64,000 nucleotides of DNA from Heterohyrax brucei (taxonomy: Eukaryota > Chordata > Mammalia > Hyracoidea > Procaviidae). The DNA lies in NCBI GenBank assembly GCA_028571685.1, contig CM053140.1:220057323-220121322 (forward strand). Reading direction: 5' to 3'. Shown here piece after piece: positions 10,101-20,220 of the stretch (positions within the stretch are counted from its first letter, which is position 1; the number at the start of each line of letters is the position of its first letter). The translations under genes and the position numbers were made by a program. A model generated the notes under the pieces. It was given only the letters and a program-made list of their open reading frames with translations. It was not told the origin of the DNA and did no database searches.

Positions 10101-10896
10101 TAAATGGGAACTGTTAAGAATCAAACACTTTTCCTCATCCAAAGACTTTATTAATAGAATTAAAAGAATACCCACAGAGTGGGAAAAAATATTTGGCAAC
10201 TCTATGTCAGATCAACGCCTGATCTCCATAATCTATAAGATACTACAAAATATCAATAAGAAGAAGATAAACCATCCAATTAAGCGATGGGCAAAGGAGA
10301 TGGACAGATACTTCACTAAAGAGGAGATCCAGGCAGCCAAAAAACACATGCAGACATGTTCCTGATCTTTAGTTATTACAGAAATTCAAATCAAGACGAC
10401 AATGAGATACCATGTCACCCCAACAAGATTGGCCATGATCCAGAAAACACAAAACAACAAATGCTGGAGAGGCTGTGGAGAAAGTGGAACCCTCCTACAC
10501 TGTTGGTGGGGTTGCAAAATGGTCCAGCCTCTTTGGAAGGCAATCTGGCGCTTCCTTAAGAAAATGGATATCGATATACCATTTGACCCAGTAATTCCAC
10601 TACTTGGAACATATCCTACAGATTCAAGGCCTTTCACACCAACGGACACATGCACCAGAATGTTTATCGCAGCACAGTCCACGATAGCAAAAAGATGGAA
10701 TCAACCCAGATGGCCAACAACAGAAGAATGGATAGGTAAACTATGGTACATATACTCAATGGAGCACTACGCAATGATAAAGAATAACGATGATTCCAGG
10801 AAGCATCTCCTAACCTGGTTTCAACTGGAAGACATTCTGTTGAGTGAAAGTAGTCAGCGACAAAGGGACAAATACTGTATGAGACCTCTACGATAA
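7091..10896 (+). pseudogene. L1-1 ORF2 protein (endonuclease and reverse transcriptase), broken
   Basis: ORF2 nicks genomic DNA and copies L1 RNA at the nick. The start is MAAVNTYLSVITLNVNGLN. Endonuclease landmarks are NVNGLN, CCLQETHL, GDFNTPLS and SRIDHV; the polymerase motif is FADDMIVY at about 9170-9193. The C-terminal zinc-knuckle-like pattern is CWRGC...HCWWGC near 10462. Lesions: a frameshift near 7435-7480 with loss of a short segment, a second near 7850 in an A-run, TAA at 8008-8010 and TGA at 10363-10365. The longest unbroken stretch is 8011-10365. Catalytic residues that I can see are kept. Confidence 0.95.
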
Positions 10897-11911
10897 GACC
10901 TCAAAAACAGACTTGTGTATAAAAGAAAAGACTCTTTGACAGCTGCAAGGGAGGGGAGGGATGGACGGGGAGGGGGGCGGGTTTAGTTTAGATAGTTACT
11001 AGAAATCTAGTTGGGAGAAAGCGGTGATAGCACACATTAGAAACAAGAACAACATTAAGTGGACTTCAGCATAAATTGAGTACTCCTTCCATCTTGACTT
11101 GATACTGAAAGGATAGAGTAGCTGGGGCAGGGGGTGGGGGACCATGCTCTTAGGCGAATTCCAGGCCAATTGACACAACAAGCGTTTTGCTAAGAGGGCT
11201 TTCTGCACCTCACATTGGTGAGTGGCGTCTGGGGTCTTAAAAGTTGCCAAGGTGCCATCCGAGGACACAGCAAATGGTCCCAACTCAGCAGGAACGGATG
11301 CTCACCGAGGACCAAAATGACATGCGGTAAAGACAACCGAGAAGACAGAGAGACCCACAAGAGTGGGTGCCTACATCGGCTTGCGACTGGAAGAACCGGA
11401 TGGTGCCCGGCCACCACCAGTGATAGCCACGATGGAGCTCACAGAGAGGAGTCTCACTGGCAACACAAGAATAAAATGGGGTGCATCGTGAGATCTCCAC
11501 TAAGAGACCTCAATTGATGGTCCAGCAGTTTTGGGGTTCCTCTGAGAGCATGGCCCCCGGCCCTGATGGTGCCCTTTCCCATAAATTATAAGAAAGGTCC
11601 ACTCTTTGGACAGGAATGGATTGGACTTGGCAATGCAGAGTGACCACATATTGGAAGCACTTTGTGGTTCTAAACATCTACAGGATATCATCTTGCTGAC
11701 CTCTGGCTTGAGGAAGGGTAGTGGACGGATAGGAGGGGAAAAGAGGTTGTTGGGAGGATGAGACATGTATGGAGCAGAGAGAAATAGTGTGCAGTCACCA
11801 GACAGGGAGAGCAGTGGAAGCTGCATATAGCTGGGCATGTAAATTTATACGTGAATGTACATTTTCACTCAGTTATGTTAAATAAAAATAAAAAAAAATA
11901 CAAAAAAAAAA
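10897..11911 (+). other. L1-1 3'UTR and poly(A) tail
   Basis: About 1 kb of noncoding L1 sequence. At 10949-10986 is a tract of six G-runs (GGG A GGGG A GGG ... GGGG A GGGGGG C GGG), a G-quadruplex motif of the kind known in L1 3'UTRs. The element ends with AAATAAAAATAAAA and an A-rich tail. The segment from about 11388 on is near-identical in layout to the insertion at 23050-23557. Confidence 0.85.
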
Positions 11912-11920
11912 AAGAATTTT

Positions 11921-12639
11921 TTGTCATTTACAGTTTTTGCTGATTAACCGGATTTAGACTGGTGAGAGAGGACTGTTGCTCAAGATAAACCCAGAACTCT
12001 TGTCTAAGACTGGTAACTTCACAGATGATAGCTGGTCCAAAATTACATGAATCAAAAAAACAACTGAAAATCATTTTCTTTTTCCTAAAATTGTTTAAAA
12101 ATGTGTTTGCGTTCTAGTAATTTTCCAGTTTAAAATTCCTGTCAATAAACTTAGTAAAATTATAAATATCATAACCAGGGAAACCTCTAGTATTTTAGTT
12201 GTGATTTTACAAATTAAAATCACTTTAGTTTCCTATTCTATCCACCCCCCGCCAAAAAGCAATTTAAGTCTTGACAGATAATTGTTACAGTTTACATATT
12301 GATTTAAATTGGGGGTTTGCAAAATACTCTAGCTGTTGAGATACCTGAAAAGTTAGTGATGCTATACATGAACACCTCATGAGGTCTGTCTCCTCTCAGA
12401 GACCTTGTCATAGTTTCCATTGGTTACTTCAGATAATTGGCTTAATATTGTTAACATGTTCTGTTTTCTAGTTCACCCTGTATAGTACCTGAGATCTTAA
12501 AAACTTGATGGTGTTCAATTACCATTTATTGAACACCTTGATCAAAGGTTTTATAGTGAAATATCTAATTCTTCTAGGGTCTGGATTTCTAACTTCTGTA
12601 GAAATTAAGTGACCCGTATTGGCTACTACTTTTAGAAAA
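11921..12639. other. No recognised feature
   Basis: AT-rich DNA between the L1 and the retroviral remnant. I could not assign it to a family. It may hold decayed upstream retroviral leader or gag sequence. Confidence 0.45.
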
Positions 12640-13526
12640 CACTGGCTCTCCTAGCCACCTTAAGTCAAATAGTGGTCCAGATAAACTGGTGTATTATCTT
12701 ACGCTGGACACTGTTAAAAAATGCCATTAGGGCCATATATTTCTGTGTCTTGGTCCATATCAAATGTAAGACAAATTATGAAAGCCTGAGGCAGAACCTC
12801 AGTCCATACTCTCAAGTGGCAGAGGAGACCCTTAAATATTTTACAATAATTAAGATTTGGGCAGCAGAGTGCAAAGGATAAAAAGAAAGCCCAGTTGTGG
12901 CTATAACCCTTCAGGTCCACCTTGAGGTAACCCAGTTATCCCAAGAGATGAAGTCTTAAGAGTGCCTCACTGGCCAGTAAATGTGGACCCCAGCAAGTTA
13001 ACAAGTTGTCAAAAATGAGGCCACCAAAAGGCAGAGTGTCCTGGGTGCCCTAAAACAGGGCATTCAGTCCATTTTCTATAACACAAGGCCCAGATGAACA
13101 GGCCCTATTAGACTCTCAGAAAAGGAGTCTAGGAAACTGACCACTGATTGGGACACTGAGGCCCATATGCCTCCTGGCCACACGTCAACATCTCCATAGA
13201 AAAAGCAACGGTTATACTCTGATGAGGACTTGAAAAGCAAAATTAGATTTTTGTTAGACAAGAGGGCCGCCTTCTCTATCCCAATTTACCCAGTGGGCCC
13301 TCACTCTCCAAGTGGGACTGTATAAAGCTTAAATTTTAAAATTTTACTCGTATCTCCTAAAAGTTTATTCTTATGACTGGTAGTGCATAATGGGGCCACA
13401 GTTAGAAAGATACTCCTTTCCATGTATCCCTGAATGCCATAATGTGCTGGGACAAAAATTACTGATTAAAAATAAAGACAGAGCTTAAAATTGGCTACGT
13501 TGTTGGTTTAGAGAGATATTTTATAA

Positions 13527-13590
<64 letters not shown>

Positions 13591-14094
13591 TTCATTAGGG
13601 GTTTGGGGAAATTACCTGGGTTGTGCTGTTTAAAACCAAGATGTCTTTCAGACATGTGAAGTTCTCCTGAGTCACGTTTCAAGATCCTGTGAACAACTGA
13701 CTCCGCACCACCCTCTGACGGTGCCTGAATTAGTTGGTCCCCTTTACCACTCAGGTTAGTGGAGCCAGCTGTCCATAAATAGTTTGAACTCGTGAACTCC
13801 TGGATCAGTCCCCTCTTATTAACTATTATAACCATCCTCATTTACATCTTTGGGCCTTGTATCCTGAAGATAGTTACCCAGGGAATGGCCTAGACCCCCC
13901 CAGCTGTGCGGAGAGTTTATTCTTGACAGTTTCCCACTGGAGTCAACATACTCCTGGGTCCAATAGGACATGGGGGCTTTTCACACCTCCAGTGGAGTCT
14001 CCCCTGTGTGGGTAACCTTCACCCGCTCCAGTGTCACTCAGAATGGTCCTCACCCCTTCCCCCAACTTGCAAAGGTTTAAAACAAAAGGGGGGT
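12640..14094 (+). pseudogene. Degraded class I-like endogenous retrovirus interior (gag, protease, env tail)
   Basis: Remnants in retroviral order on the plus strand, full of stops. At 12720-13200 are gag-like pieces (a VAEETLK segment, then a damaged nucleocapsid region). At 13240-13480 is protease: a DKRAAFS stretch where an active enzyme has DTGA, then a GQKLLIK-like segment at the protease/RT junction. Reverse transcriptase, integrase and env surface regions are missing. At 13800-13880 a hydrophobic run ending in GPCIL matches the env transmembrane tail of gamma-type viruses. A purine tract (AAAACAAAAGGGGGG) at 14079-14093 precedes the 3' LTR. No 5' LTR is seen. Confidence 0.75.
13530..13587. 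repeat. (CA)n microsatellite
   Basis: Twenty-nine uninterrupted CA units inside the dead provirus, between the protease and env remnants. Length and purity make it a likely polymorphic locus. Confidence 0.97.
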
Positions 14095-14763
14095 TGAAAC
14101 CAAAGACTGAAATAGCCTCCAGGTCAGGGATGCTCAAAACTAAGGGACCTGAGACATTGTTTCAAATAACCCCTAACACAAGTGGAAAGACAGGACCTCC
14201 ACACTGTGCAAACCCCAGGTAGCCATGCTAAGACAGGGCCTTCTGTAGGCTCCACTACGATTCAGTCAACTACAGACAGTAAGTGATTCTTTTTGTCTTG
14301 GTAAAACCAATGATAAAAGAATCAAACAGTAGGCCAGGAGGATGGAGAAGTAACTTGTGTTTGAGCATTATTCTTCCAGGTTACTGGCCAGAGGAGTCTA
14401 ATACCACTTTATTTTCCTTGATGACCAGTGACGGGCTGTGAGATGGTGAAGCTGACATCCACCCAGTTCAACTCCTCCCGTTTGACCACCTCCACTCAGT
14501 CAGCCTCTACCCAGCTGGTTTCCACTCAGTCAATCCCCATTTGCCCCAACTGCCACATTGTTCCCTACATCTGCATATGTTTTTTCACTTTAAATACTCA
14601 GATTGTCTGACCAGTTTGGAAAAGTTCGAGCACGAGAATAGCTCCCTGTCCCTTTGCAATGTTGGTTTACAAATAAAACTTTTGATCTCACCCCAAAAGC
14701 TCCTGTCTCAGTGAAGTGGCTTTTTGTGGCAGGTAGCAGAACTCCCGGGCTTTTCTGGTAATG
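14095..14763 (+). mobile_element. LTR-B, 3' LTR of the degraded provirus
   Basis: Begins TGAAACCAAAGACTGAAA right after the polypurine tract and ends CTTTTCTGGTAATG. Both ends match the complement of LTR-B at 2089-2763. AATAAAACTTTTGATC near 14671 is the polyadenylation signal, about 90 bases from the end. It abuts an opposite-strand LTR of the same family. Confidence 0.85.
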
Positions 14764-14765
14764 TT

Positions 14766-15350
14766 TGTTCCCGGAAAAAACTCCAGATTCTCATCGCCTG
14801 CCCCGCAGAGGCAATCTCTGAGACAAGGTATCAGGCTGAGTGATTAAAAATAAGATTATTAGTGTGCACTAGCAGACACAGGGAGCAAAGAAGGTTTTTC
14901 TCCACCAAAAATCTGCTTAAATTTTGTCAGGCAAGGTCTAAGTGTTTAAAGGAATAAACTGCGTGTAAATGGAGAGAACAATGTGGGCAGTTAGGGTATG
15001 AGGGAGTCCTCTGGGTGGAAGTGAATTGGGTGGAGATTGTCTGCTTCACAACCTCCCAAGCCATCACTGGCCATCAAGGAAACAAAATGGTATTGATGTG
15101 GTCTGGCCAGCAATCTGTAAAAAGAATGCTTAAACACAAGTTACTTTCCTGACTTCACTGCCTAATTCCTTTATCATTATTTAAGAATTCAGTTATCAAA
15201 ACAAGGAGTCATTCATTGCTTATAGATTACAAAATCTATGGTGATGCCTTTGTGGGCCCCACCCTCGTGTCACAGCCTGGGGCTTGCGGTCTTGTCTTTC
15301 CCTGTGGACTGGGAGTGATCTGAAACAAAGCCCCCTCGGCCTTCAAAATT
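14766..15350 (-). mobile_element. LTR-B, copy on the opposite strand, abutting the proviral LTR
   Basis: Plus-strand view begins TGTTCCCGGAAAAAACTCCAG, the complement of an LTR 3' end. It matches 4207-4398 and 18139-18832 through CAATCTCTGAGACA, CTGCTTCACAACC and GGAGTCATTCATTGC. The outermost 50 or so bases of the LTR 5' end (plus-strand right side) are missing. Its 3' end meets the 3' end of the plus-strand LTR at 14764 with at most two bases between. Confidence 0.8.
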
Positions 15351-15362
15351 AAGTGTGAGAAA

Positions 15363-15808
15363 TGTCGAGGTCATGTAACTGATAAGACCCCAACTGAATT
15401 GATTCAGGTTCTGGAGATCGAGCGAGCAAGTTCAGTCTCCTGACCGCTCCCCATCCCCTAAAGCACATGAAGATGTATTTTTTTGGAAGTAAATAGTGCA
15501 AAAGTTTGTTAAGGAAAAGTACATTCCAAAGAGGGAACGGGTCAGTCTCCATTGGTAGTAAAAGACCCGGCAGAGATTTGGGGGTACTTTTTACTGGCAA
15601 AAGCAGGATGGGGGGCAATGTCATAGACAGGAGGTAGAGGTAGTAACTTGGTTTTTTAATTGGATTTGAGGCTACTGTAGCTGCTTCACAACTGCCAGGA
15701 GGAATTGTATTTGCATCACAACTGCCAGGGGAATTGTTGATGTGTGGCCCATCAGGTTCCCTTGGTAACCTTATCAATACTGTGTGTGTTCTGTAATGCA
15801 AACTACAA
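15363..15808 (-). mobile_element. LTR-C, minus-strand copy
   Basis: Reverse complement of the LTR at 20221-20693. Shared segments include ACACACAGTATTGATAAGG, GATGCAAAT(A) repeats, GTTACTACCTC and the end CATGACCT(C/T)GACA. Octamer-type ATTTGCAT is kept once (15709-15716). Confidence 0.8.
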
Positions 15809-15936
15809 CCTTTGTTGTCCCTAGAAAATGTTAGATTCTGGAGTAAAATACGTTAGTATGTGGGGGCAGAGATCAGGTTCCCTACCTAAACTTGACAAGA
15901 AATAAATTTCAAAATAGTCCATCTTCAGAACAAGGG

Positions 15937-16415
15937 TGTTGGGGTTCGGATTTCAAGACGCGACCCAGAATTTCTTTAAAGGTTAAATTTTATTAAAAAT
16001 ATGTCCAATAGGAAAAAGACTGGTGCACTAGGGACACACTCCAAACTACGCAGAGTAAGGAGGTGACCCCAAGCTTCCTTTACACCCAGTATTTAAATCG
16101 TGAAATCTCAAGGTAGGGAGGGGGAGCAGATCTTTGCATTGATTGGCTAAGGTTGGCTAAGGCCGTACGGAGTTTCTGCAAGTTGCAAAATTTAGCTGTG
16201 GGTGAATGTGTTAACCACATGGAATTTCCATTAGTGGATGTTTTACTAGGCTCACTCAAGGGGTTATTTGTGAGGCTGCCTCCAGGCTCTATCTGTTTCG
16301 ATGTAATTACCCTATGGTATTTTTCTTTTTGTTATTTCCTGCTGTTGGTTCCTGGAGCATGAATTTTTTGCTGCACTCTTCCTCTAAATGGAGTTCCTTA
16401 TGTCTCATTTCAACA
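15937..16415 (-). mobile_element. LTR-A solo LTR, copy 2
   Basis: Ends are TGTTGGGGTTCGG (plus view, left) and CTCATTTCAACA (right). A perfect AGGG duplication flanks it (15933-15936 and 16416-16419). Layout and promoter motifs match copy 1, including ATTGATTGGCTAAGG (CCAAT on the minus strand). Confidence 0.92.
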
Positions 16416-16419
16416 AGGG

Positions 16420-17285
16420 GAACAAAGGCTAGAGTGAGAAGTTACCAGCTGATCTGGAGCCCAAAGCCCATGCTCCTAGGGAATGTGTATGCAAACAAAA
16501 TTAATTAGGACAGTAAGGGGAAAGGGGGTGGGGAGACACTTTCAGGAATGCAACCTGAAAGCAGAAGACTTAAGCGACCTCCAGGAAAGACTATTTACCC
16601 CCAGAGTACTCAGCCAGTGGGGAATCAGGGGAGGGCCTAGCAATTTAGATCTAGGGTCACTTGAAAAAGTCAGATCCGACTTGACGGCACTTGGCAGAAA
16701 CTTGAAAGGAACTGTTTGCAAGTGCTGGGGCCTGCCTCCTTTGTGAGCTGGTGTGCCCGATTTTGCAAAGTTTGCCCTCAGTAACTTGGTTCTGATTGGC
16801 TTTCTTGGGCATTCGTTGGGTAGACATACCCTGGTAACAACCTATTGGTGAAACCTCATAAGGGATAAGACAGTCCGCCCCAGTCATTGGGGTTCTGGAA
16901 TGGGAGGCCTATACCTACCTGCCAGTTGCCAAGAGGGACCAAAAGGTATCCAGGGTGCTGACAGCATTTTCCGCATTAAGCACACCACATCGTGGGGCTT
17001 TTTAGCCTCCAGTTTCAACATTGTACCTCCATCAGACGCAAATAAAAGGTAGTGCAAAGCAGTGGATTTCCAAATGCACTTTACGGAGCCCTGAGGATTC
17101 CTTCGGGGCCTGTGTATTGAGCCGGTGCGGATCCAGGGCCTACATCCTTCTTTCAATGAGAGCCATTTTTTTTAATATATATGTTTTTGCATACATGTTT
17201 TACATACAGGACTTCTACTTAAGGTAACAACTGAATAATGAATTTTATGGCTGAAAGTATTTATAAGTTCAAAAACCATTAGTGT
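16420..17285. other. No recognised gene; unassigned sequence
   Basis: Between two solo LTRs. It contains a 24-base AfroSINE-tail-like piece (CCGACTTGACGGCACTTGGC, 16676-16695) and a GCCTCCAGTTTCAA block near 17006, which resembles an LTR-B 5' end. A decayed LTR is possible but not demonstrable. Confidence 0.4.
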
Positions 17286-17289
17286 ATTA

Positions 17290-17365
17290 GGGTAACCATG
17301 ATGATGATTACTAACATTTATTGAGTCATTATGTGGCAGGTAAAACAACCTCCTGAGTTACATAC
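17290..17365 (-). repeat. MIR fragment, interrupted by LTR-A copy 3
   Basis: GATGATTACTAACATTTATTGAGTCATTATGTGGCAGG is the MIR 3' half on the minus strand. The match resumes after the LTR at 17951 with ATCATTTATTATCCTCACTG. Confidence 0.65.
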
Positions 17366-17946
17366 TGTTAGGGTCTGGATTTCAGGACGTGACGCAGTGT
17401 CTCGCAGTGTCTCTTTAAAAGTTAAATTTATTAAAAATGTGCCCAATAGGAAAAAAAAGAGGCTGGTGCACCAGGGACGCACTCCAAACTATGCAGAGCT
17501 GGAGGCAACCCCAGGCTTTCTTATTGTGCAGTATTTAAACTGTAAAACCGCAGAGTAGGGATGGGGAACTGGTTTTTGAGTCGGATCCAACTCGATGGCA
17601 CTTGGCTTGGCTGGTTGAGGCCATATGGAATTTCTGTAAGTTGCAAAATGTAGCTATGGGTGAATGTGTCAACCACATTGGTGAATGTTTTCATCGATAT
17701 GGAATTTCCGTAGGTTGTAAAATGTAACCGTTAGTGGATGTTTTACTAGGCTGGCTCCAGGGATTATTTGCAAGGCTGTCTCCAGGCCTTATCTATTGCA
17801 AGACAAAGGCAGAATTACAGTGTAATTACACTATGGTATTTCTTGTTATTTCCTGTTAAGTTGCTTCCTGGAGCCTTTTTACTTTAATACCCTGAATTTT
17901 CACTGCACCCTTCCTCAAATGGAGTTACTTATTTCTCATTTCAACA
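17366..17946 (-). mobile_element. LTR-A solo LTR, copy 3
   Basis: TGTTAGGGTCTGG to CTCATTTCAACA in plus view, flanked by perfect ATAC copies (17362-17365 and 17947-17950). Longer than copies 1 and 2 by about 100 bases: it has a duplicated GGTGAATGT.TT / CCGTTAGTGGATG region and an AfroSINE-tail-like GAGTCGGATCCAACTCGATGG at 17578-17598. Confidence 0.92.
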
Positions 17947-17975
17947 ATACTATCATTTATTATCCTCACTGTACT

Positions 17976-18125
17976 AGAAACCCTGGTGATATAGTGATTA
18001 AGGGCTACAGCTGCTAACCAAGAGTTTGGCAGTTTGAATCTACCAGGTGCTTCCTGAAAACCCTACTAGTCTGTCCTTTACAGTCACTATGATTCAGAAC
18101 CTACTCCACAGCAAGGGGTTTGGTT
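17976..18125 (+). repeat. AfroSINE
   Basis: AAACCCTGGTGATATAGTGATTAAG (A-box-like part), GGCAGTTTGAATCTACCAGG (B-box-like part), ending around CTATGATTCAGAACC. Good full-length example of the tRNA-derived family. It sits just left of an LTR-B copy. Confidence 0.93.
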
Positions 18126-18138
18126 TTACATTTATTAC

Positions 18139-18832
18139 TGCACAAAACTCCCAAGTTCTCATTATGTGTCCCAAATAGCCTGTCTCTGAGACAGATTTTG
18201 GTGAGTGATGAAAGTGCAAGATTATTAACCCTGTCCTGCTGTCTAGAACACATGGCACAGACTTTCTAATCTCCAGGGCTATCCAAATTGGGCAGGCCAA
18301 ACCGGGGTTATATATGGAACAAAGGTCCCATGCAGGGGTCTCCCTGAGAATTATGGGAGAAGTGGGAGAAGACTGGCAAGAACAACAGGAAGAGTAGGGG
18401 TGAGTTGGGAGAGGGAGAGGACTCACGGGAACAAGGTGGGGGGCAGCTGGGAGAGGACTTGGGAGGGTAGAGTTCGTCTGCTTCACAACCCGGCAAGCCA
18501 TCACCAGCCATCAAGGAAACAAGTAGTGCTAGAAGTAATCTGGCCCATATTCTGAAAGAAGAATGCTTAAACACAAGTTACTTCAGGTCTCGGTTGCCTA
18601 ATTCTCTTATCATTTGTTAAGAGTTCAATTATCAAAACAAAAGGAGTCATTCATTGCCTGTAGTTCACTGAATCTTTAATGGTGCCTTTGAGGGTCTCAC
18701 CCTAGTGTTGCTGCTTGGAGCTTCTGGACCATCAAGTCTTCCCTGTGAATTGGGGGTGATTTGAAACAAAGCCTCTCAGGCCCAAAATCTTGAGCACCCC
18801 TGACATGAAGGCTTTTTCAGCCTCTGCTTTCA
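18139..18832 (-). mobile_element. LTR-B, copy 5
   Basis: Plus view runs from CACAAAACTCCCAAG to GCCTCTGCTTTCA. It shares CTGTCTCTGAGACA, TCTGCTTCACAACC, AATGCTTAAACACAAG and GGAGTCATTCATTGCC with the copies at 2089 and 14766. Near full length; no clear duplication found. Confidence 0.8.
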
Positions 18833-19440
18833 AACTGGTCAAAAAAATTAAGTCACACACATAGGTTTTCCTTCTGTGGTACATTTGAATAATGTTCTTG
18901 GCAGTGCTGTGACCACAACTTGCAAGTATTTGTCCATTTTGAAAGTCGTTACAAACAGGTCTTCTAGGTCTAAACTTAAAATGTAATTCATTAAACATTA
19001 GGCAACATGATTTTCACATCTTTTGAAATACTATCCTATAGCTATGTGTAGCCATCAGTTAGAAATTTACACCTTTCAGTTTAGCCTCTTAATGAGTCAG
19101 CATCCTTCATCTGATTCCTGTTAAAATGAAGACTTGTAAAACTAGTTTCAGGCAAGTTGAGAAAAATAGACTGCCTCTAAGTCTTTTGTCATAATTTCAT
19201 CCCATGGGCCCTTGAAACATGCATACCCTCTAGCTAAGATATCACACCAAACCCACACACCCAGGGAAAGGGTTATTATTGCTATGCAAATATGTCTGTT
19301 AACTAAAGACTGGGGTGACAGTTGTCTAAGGAATTTATTAATTCTGAACTCAGAAAAAAAAAGCATGAGAAATGAGACAAAATATTGTTTGAATTTCTTA
19401 TAGAATGTTCTAAACAATTCCCTGTGTTTTGTTGCCATCT
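18833..19440. other. No recognised feature
   Basis: AT-rich DNA. The small opposing open frames at 18998-18732 and 19438-19148 lack any family signal. Confidence 0.45.
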
Positions 19441-19441
19441 A

Positions 19442-19464
19442 ATTAAAAAAAAAAAAAAAAAAAA
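19442..19464. repeat. Poly(A) run
   Basis: A run of about 20 A bases immediately left of a minus-strand AfroSINE. For a minus-strand SINE a terminal tail would read as T, so this A-run is not its tail. Confidence 0.8.
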
Positions 19465-19466
19465 CT

Positions 19467-19695
19467 AAGTTAAACTAACCGCCTTGAAGTCAATTCAGAC
19501 TCATAGTAACCTCATAAGTGTTAAATTGCACTGTGTTGGTTTTCAGTGTCTGATTTTTCAGAAGCAGATGATTAGGGCCTTCTTCTGAGGTGCTTCTGTG
19601 TAGCCTCGAACTTGCAAATTTCATCTTAGCGTTTCAAACCTTCAAATCTTTAGTTCTCAGCCAAGTGCATTAACTGTTTACATCACCCAGGAATT
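19467..19695 (-). repeat. AfroSINE, full length
   Basis: Complement of the whole family: GAAGTCAATTCAGACTCATAG at the left, GAAGCAGATGATTAGG in the middle, CAGCCAAGTGCATTAACTG and CACCCAGGAATTCC at the right. Confidence 0.85.
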
Positions 19696-20160
19696 CCAGT
19701 CATCTAATAGGTATTTCTCTTTAGTGAAAGGTGAAAACTCACTGTGCCTCAGAAACTATCAAGTGAATAATCTCATTTTATCTGCTAACATCTCAACGTT
19801 GTTGGAAATTTGCTATGTTGTTGTTAAAATTCTCAAAGGTACACAGAAGTGCTTAGTGTTTTTTTTTTTCTCTTTTCAGCCTGTAGCAGAAGTTTAAGTT
19901 GTATCACATTGCACTTGAAGGCTTCTGTCTTAACACCACAGATTACCTGCAGATTGCCTTTTTCTTTCATTCAAGGGAATCAATATTTTCAGCAACCTTA
20001 AACAGTTTGGTTGATTGACTCAACTATATCATTATTTTAATAGGTCATTAAAGTAAATGAAAAATCCAGATGATGATAAAAACCTCTGTTTTCTGCAATG
20101 TAATTGTCAAGATTAGCTAGGGAACTTGATCTCTGACGCCACATGCTAACATATATTTAT
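19696..20160. other. No recognised feature
   Basis: AT-rich sequence without a family match. Confidence 0.45.
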
Positions 20161-20162
20161 TC

Positions 20163-20194
20163 CAGCCAAGCCAAGCCAAGTGCCGTCGAGTTTA
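20163..20194 (-). repeat. Short AfroSINE-tail fragment with (GCCAA)n
   Basis: CAGCCAAGCCAAGCCAAGTGCCGTCGAG is the complement of the tail GACGGCACTTGGCTTGGCTTGG seen elsewhere in the window. Only the terminal 30 bases are present. Confidence 0.6.
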
Positions 20195-20220
20195 ACATTT
20201 TCTATGGATAACCAGGGCCG

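Larger units (their letters stand above)
4708..11911 (+). mobile_element. L1-1, nearly full-length LINE-1
   Basis: A 7.2-kb L1 with all standard parts: GC-rich 5'UTR, ORF1, an unusually long spacer, ORF2 (endonuclease, reverse transcriptase, Cys-rich end), a 3'UTR of about 1 kb with a G-rich tract, AATAAA-like signals and a poly(A) tail. A 9-bp AAGAATTTT duplication flanks it. Lesions are few: one in-frame stop in ORF1, and two frameshifts plus two stops in ORF2. That suggests a fairly young but now dead element. It is the best preserved L1 here and serves as reference for the others. Confidence 0.95.

Noticed and set aside
15349..15801. 150-residue minus-strand frame
   Set aside because: It lies wholly in LTR-C, and the inverted copy at 20221 does not keep the frame.
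15937..17946. A single 2-kb LTR-A provirus
   Set aside because: Each LTR has its own 4-bp duplication and no retroviral interior or primer-binding site lies between.
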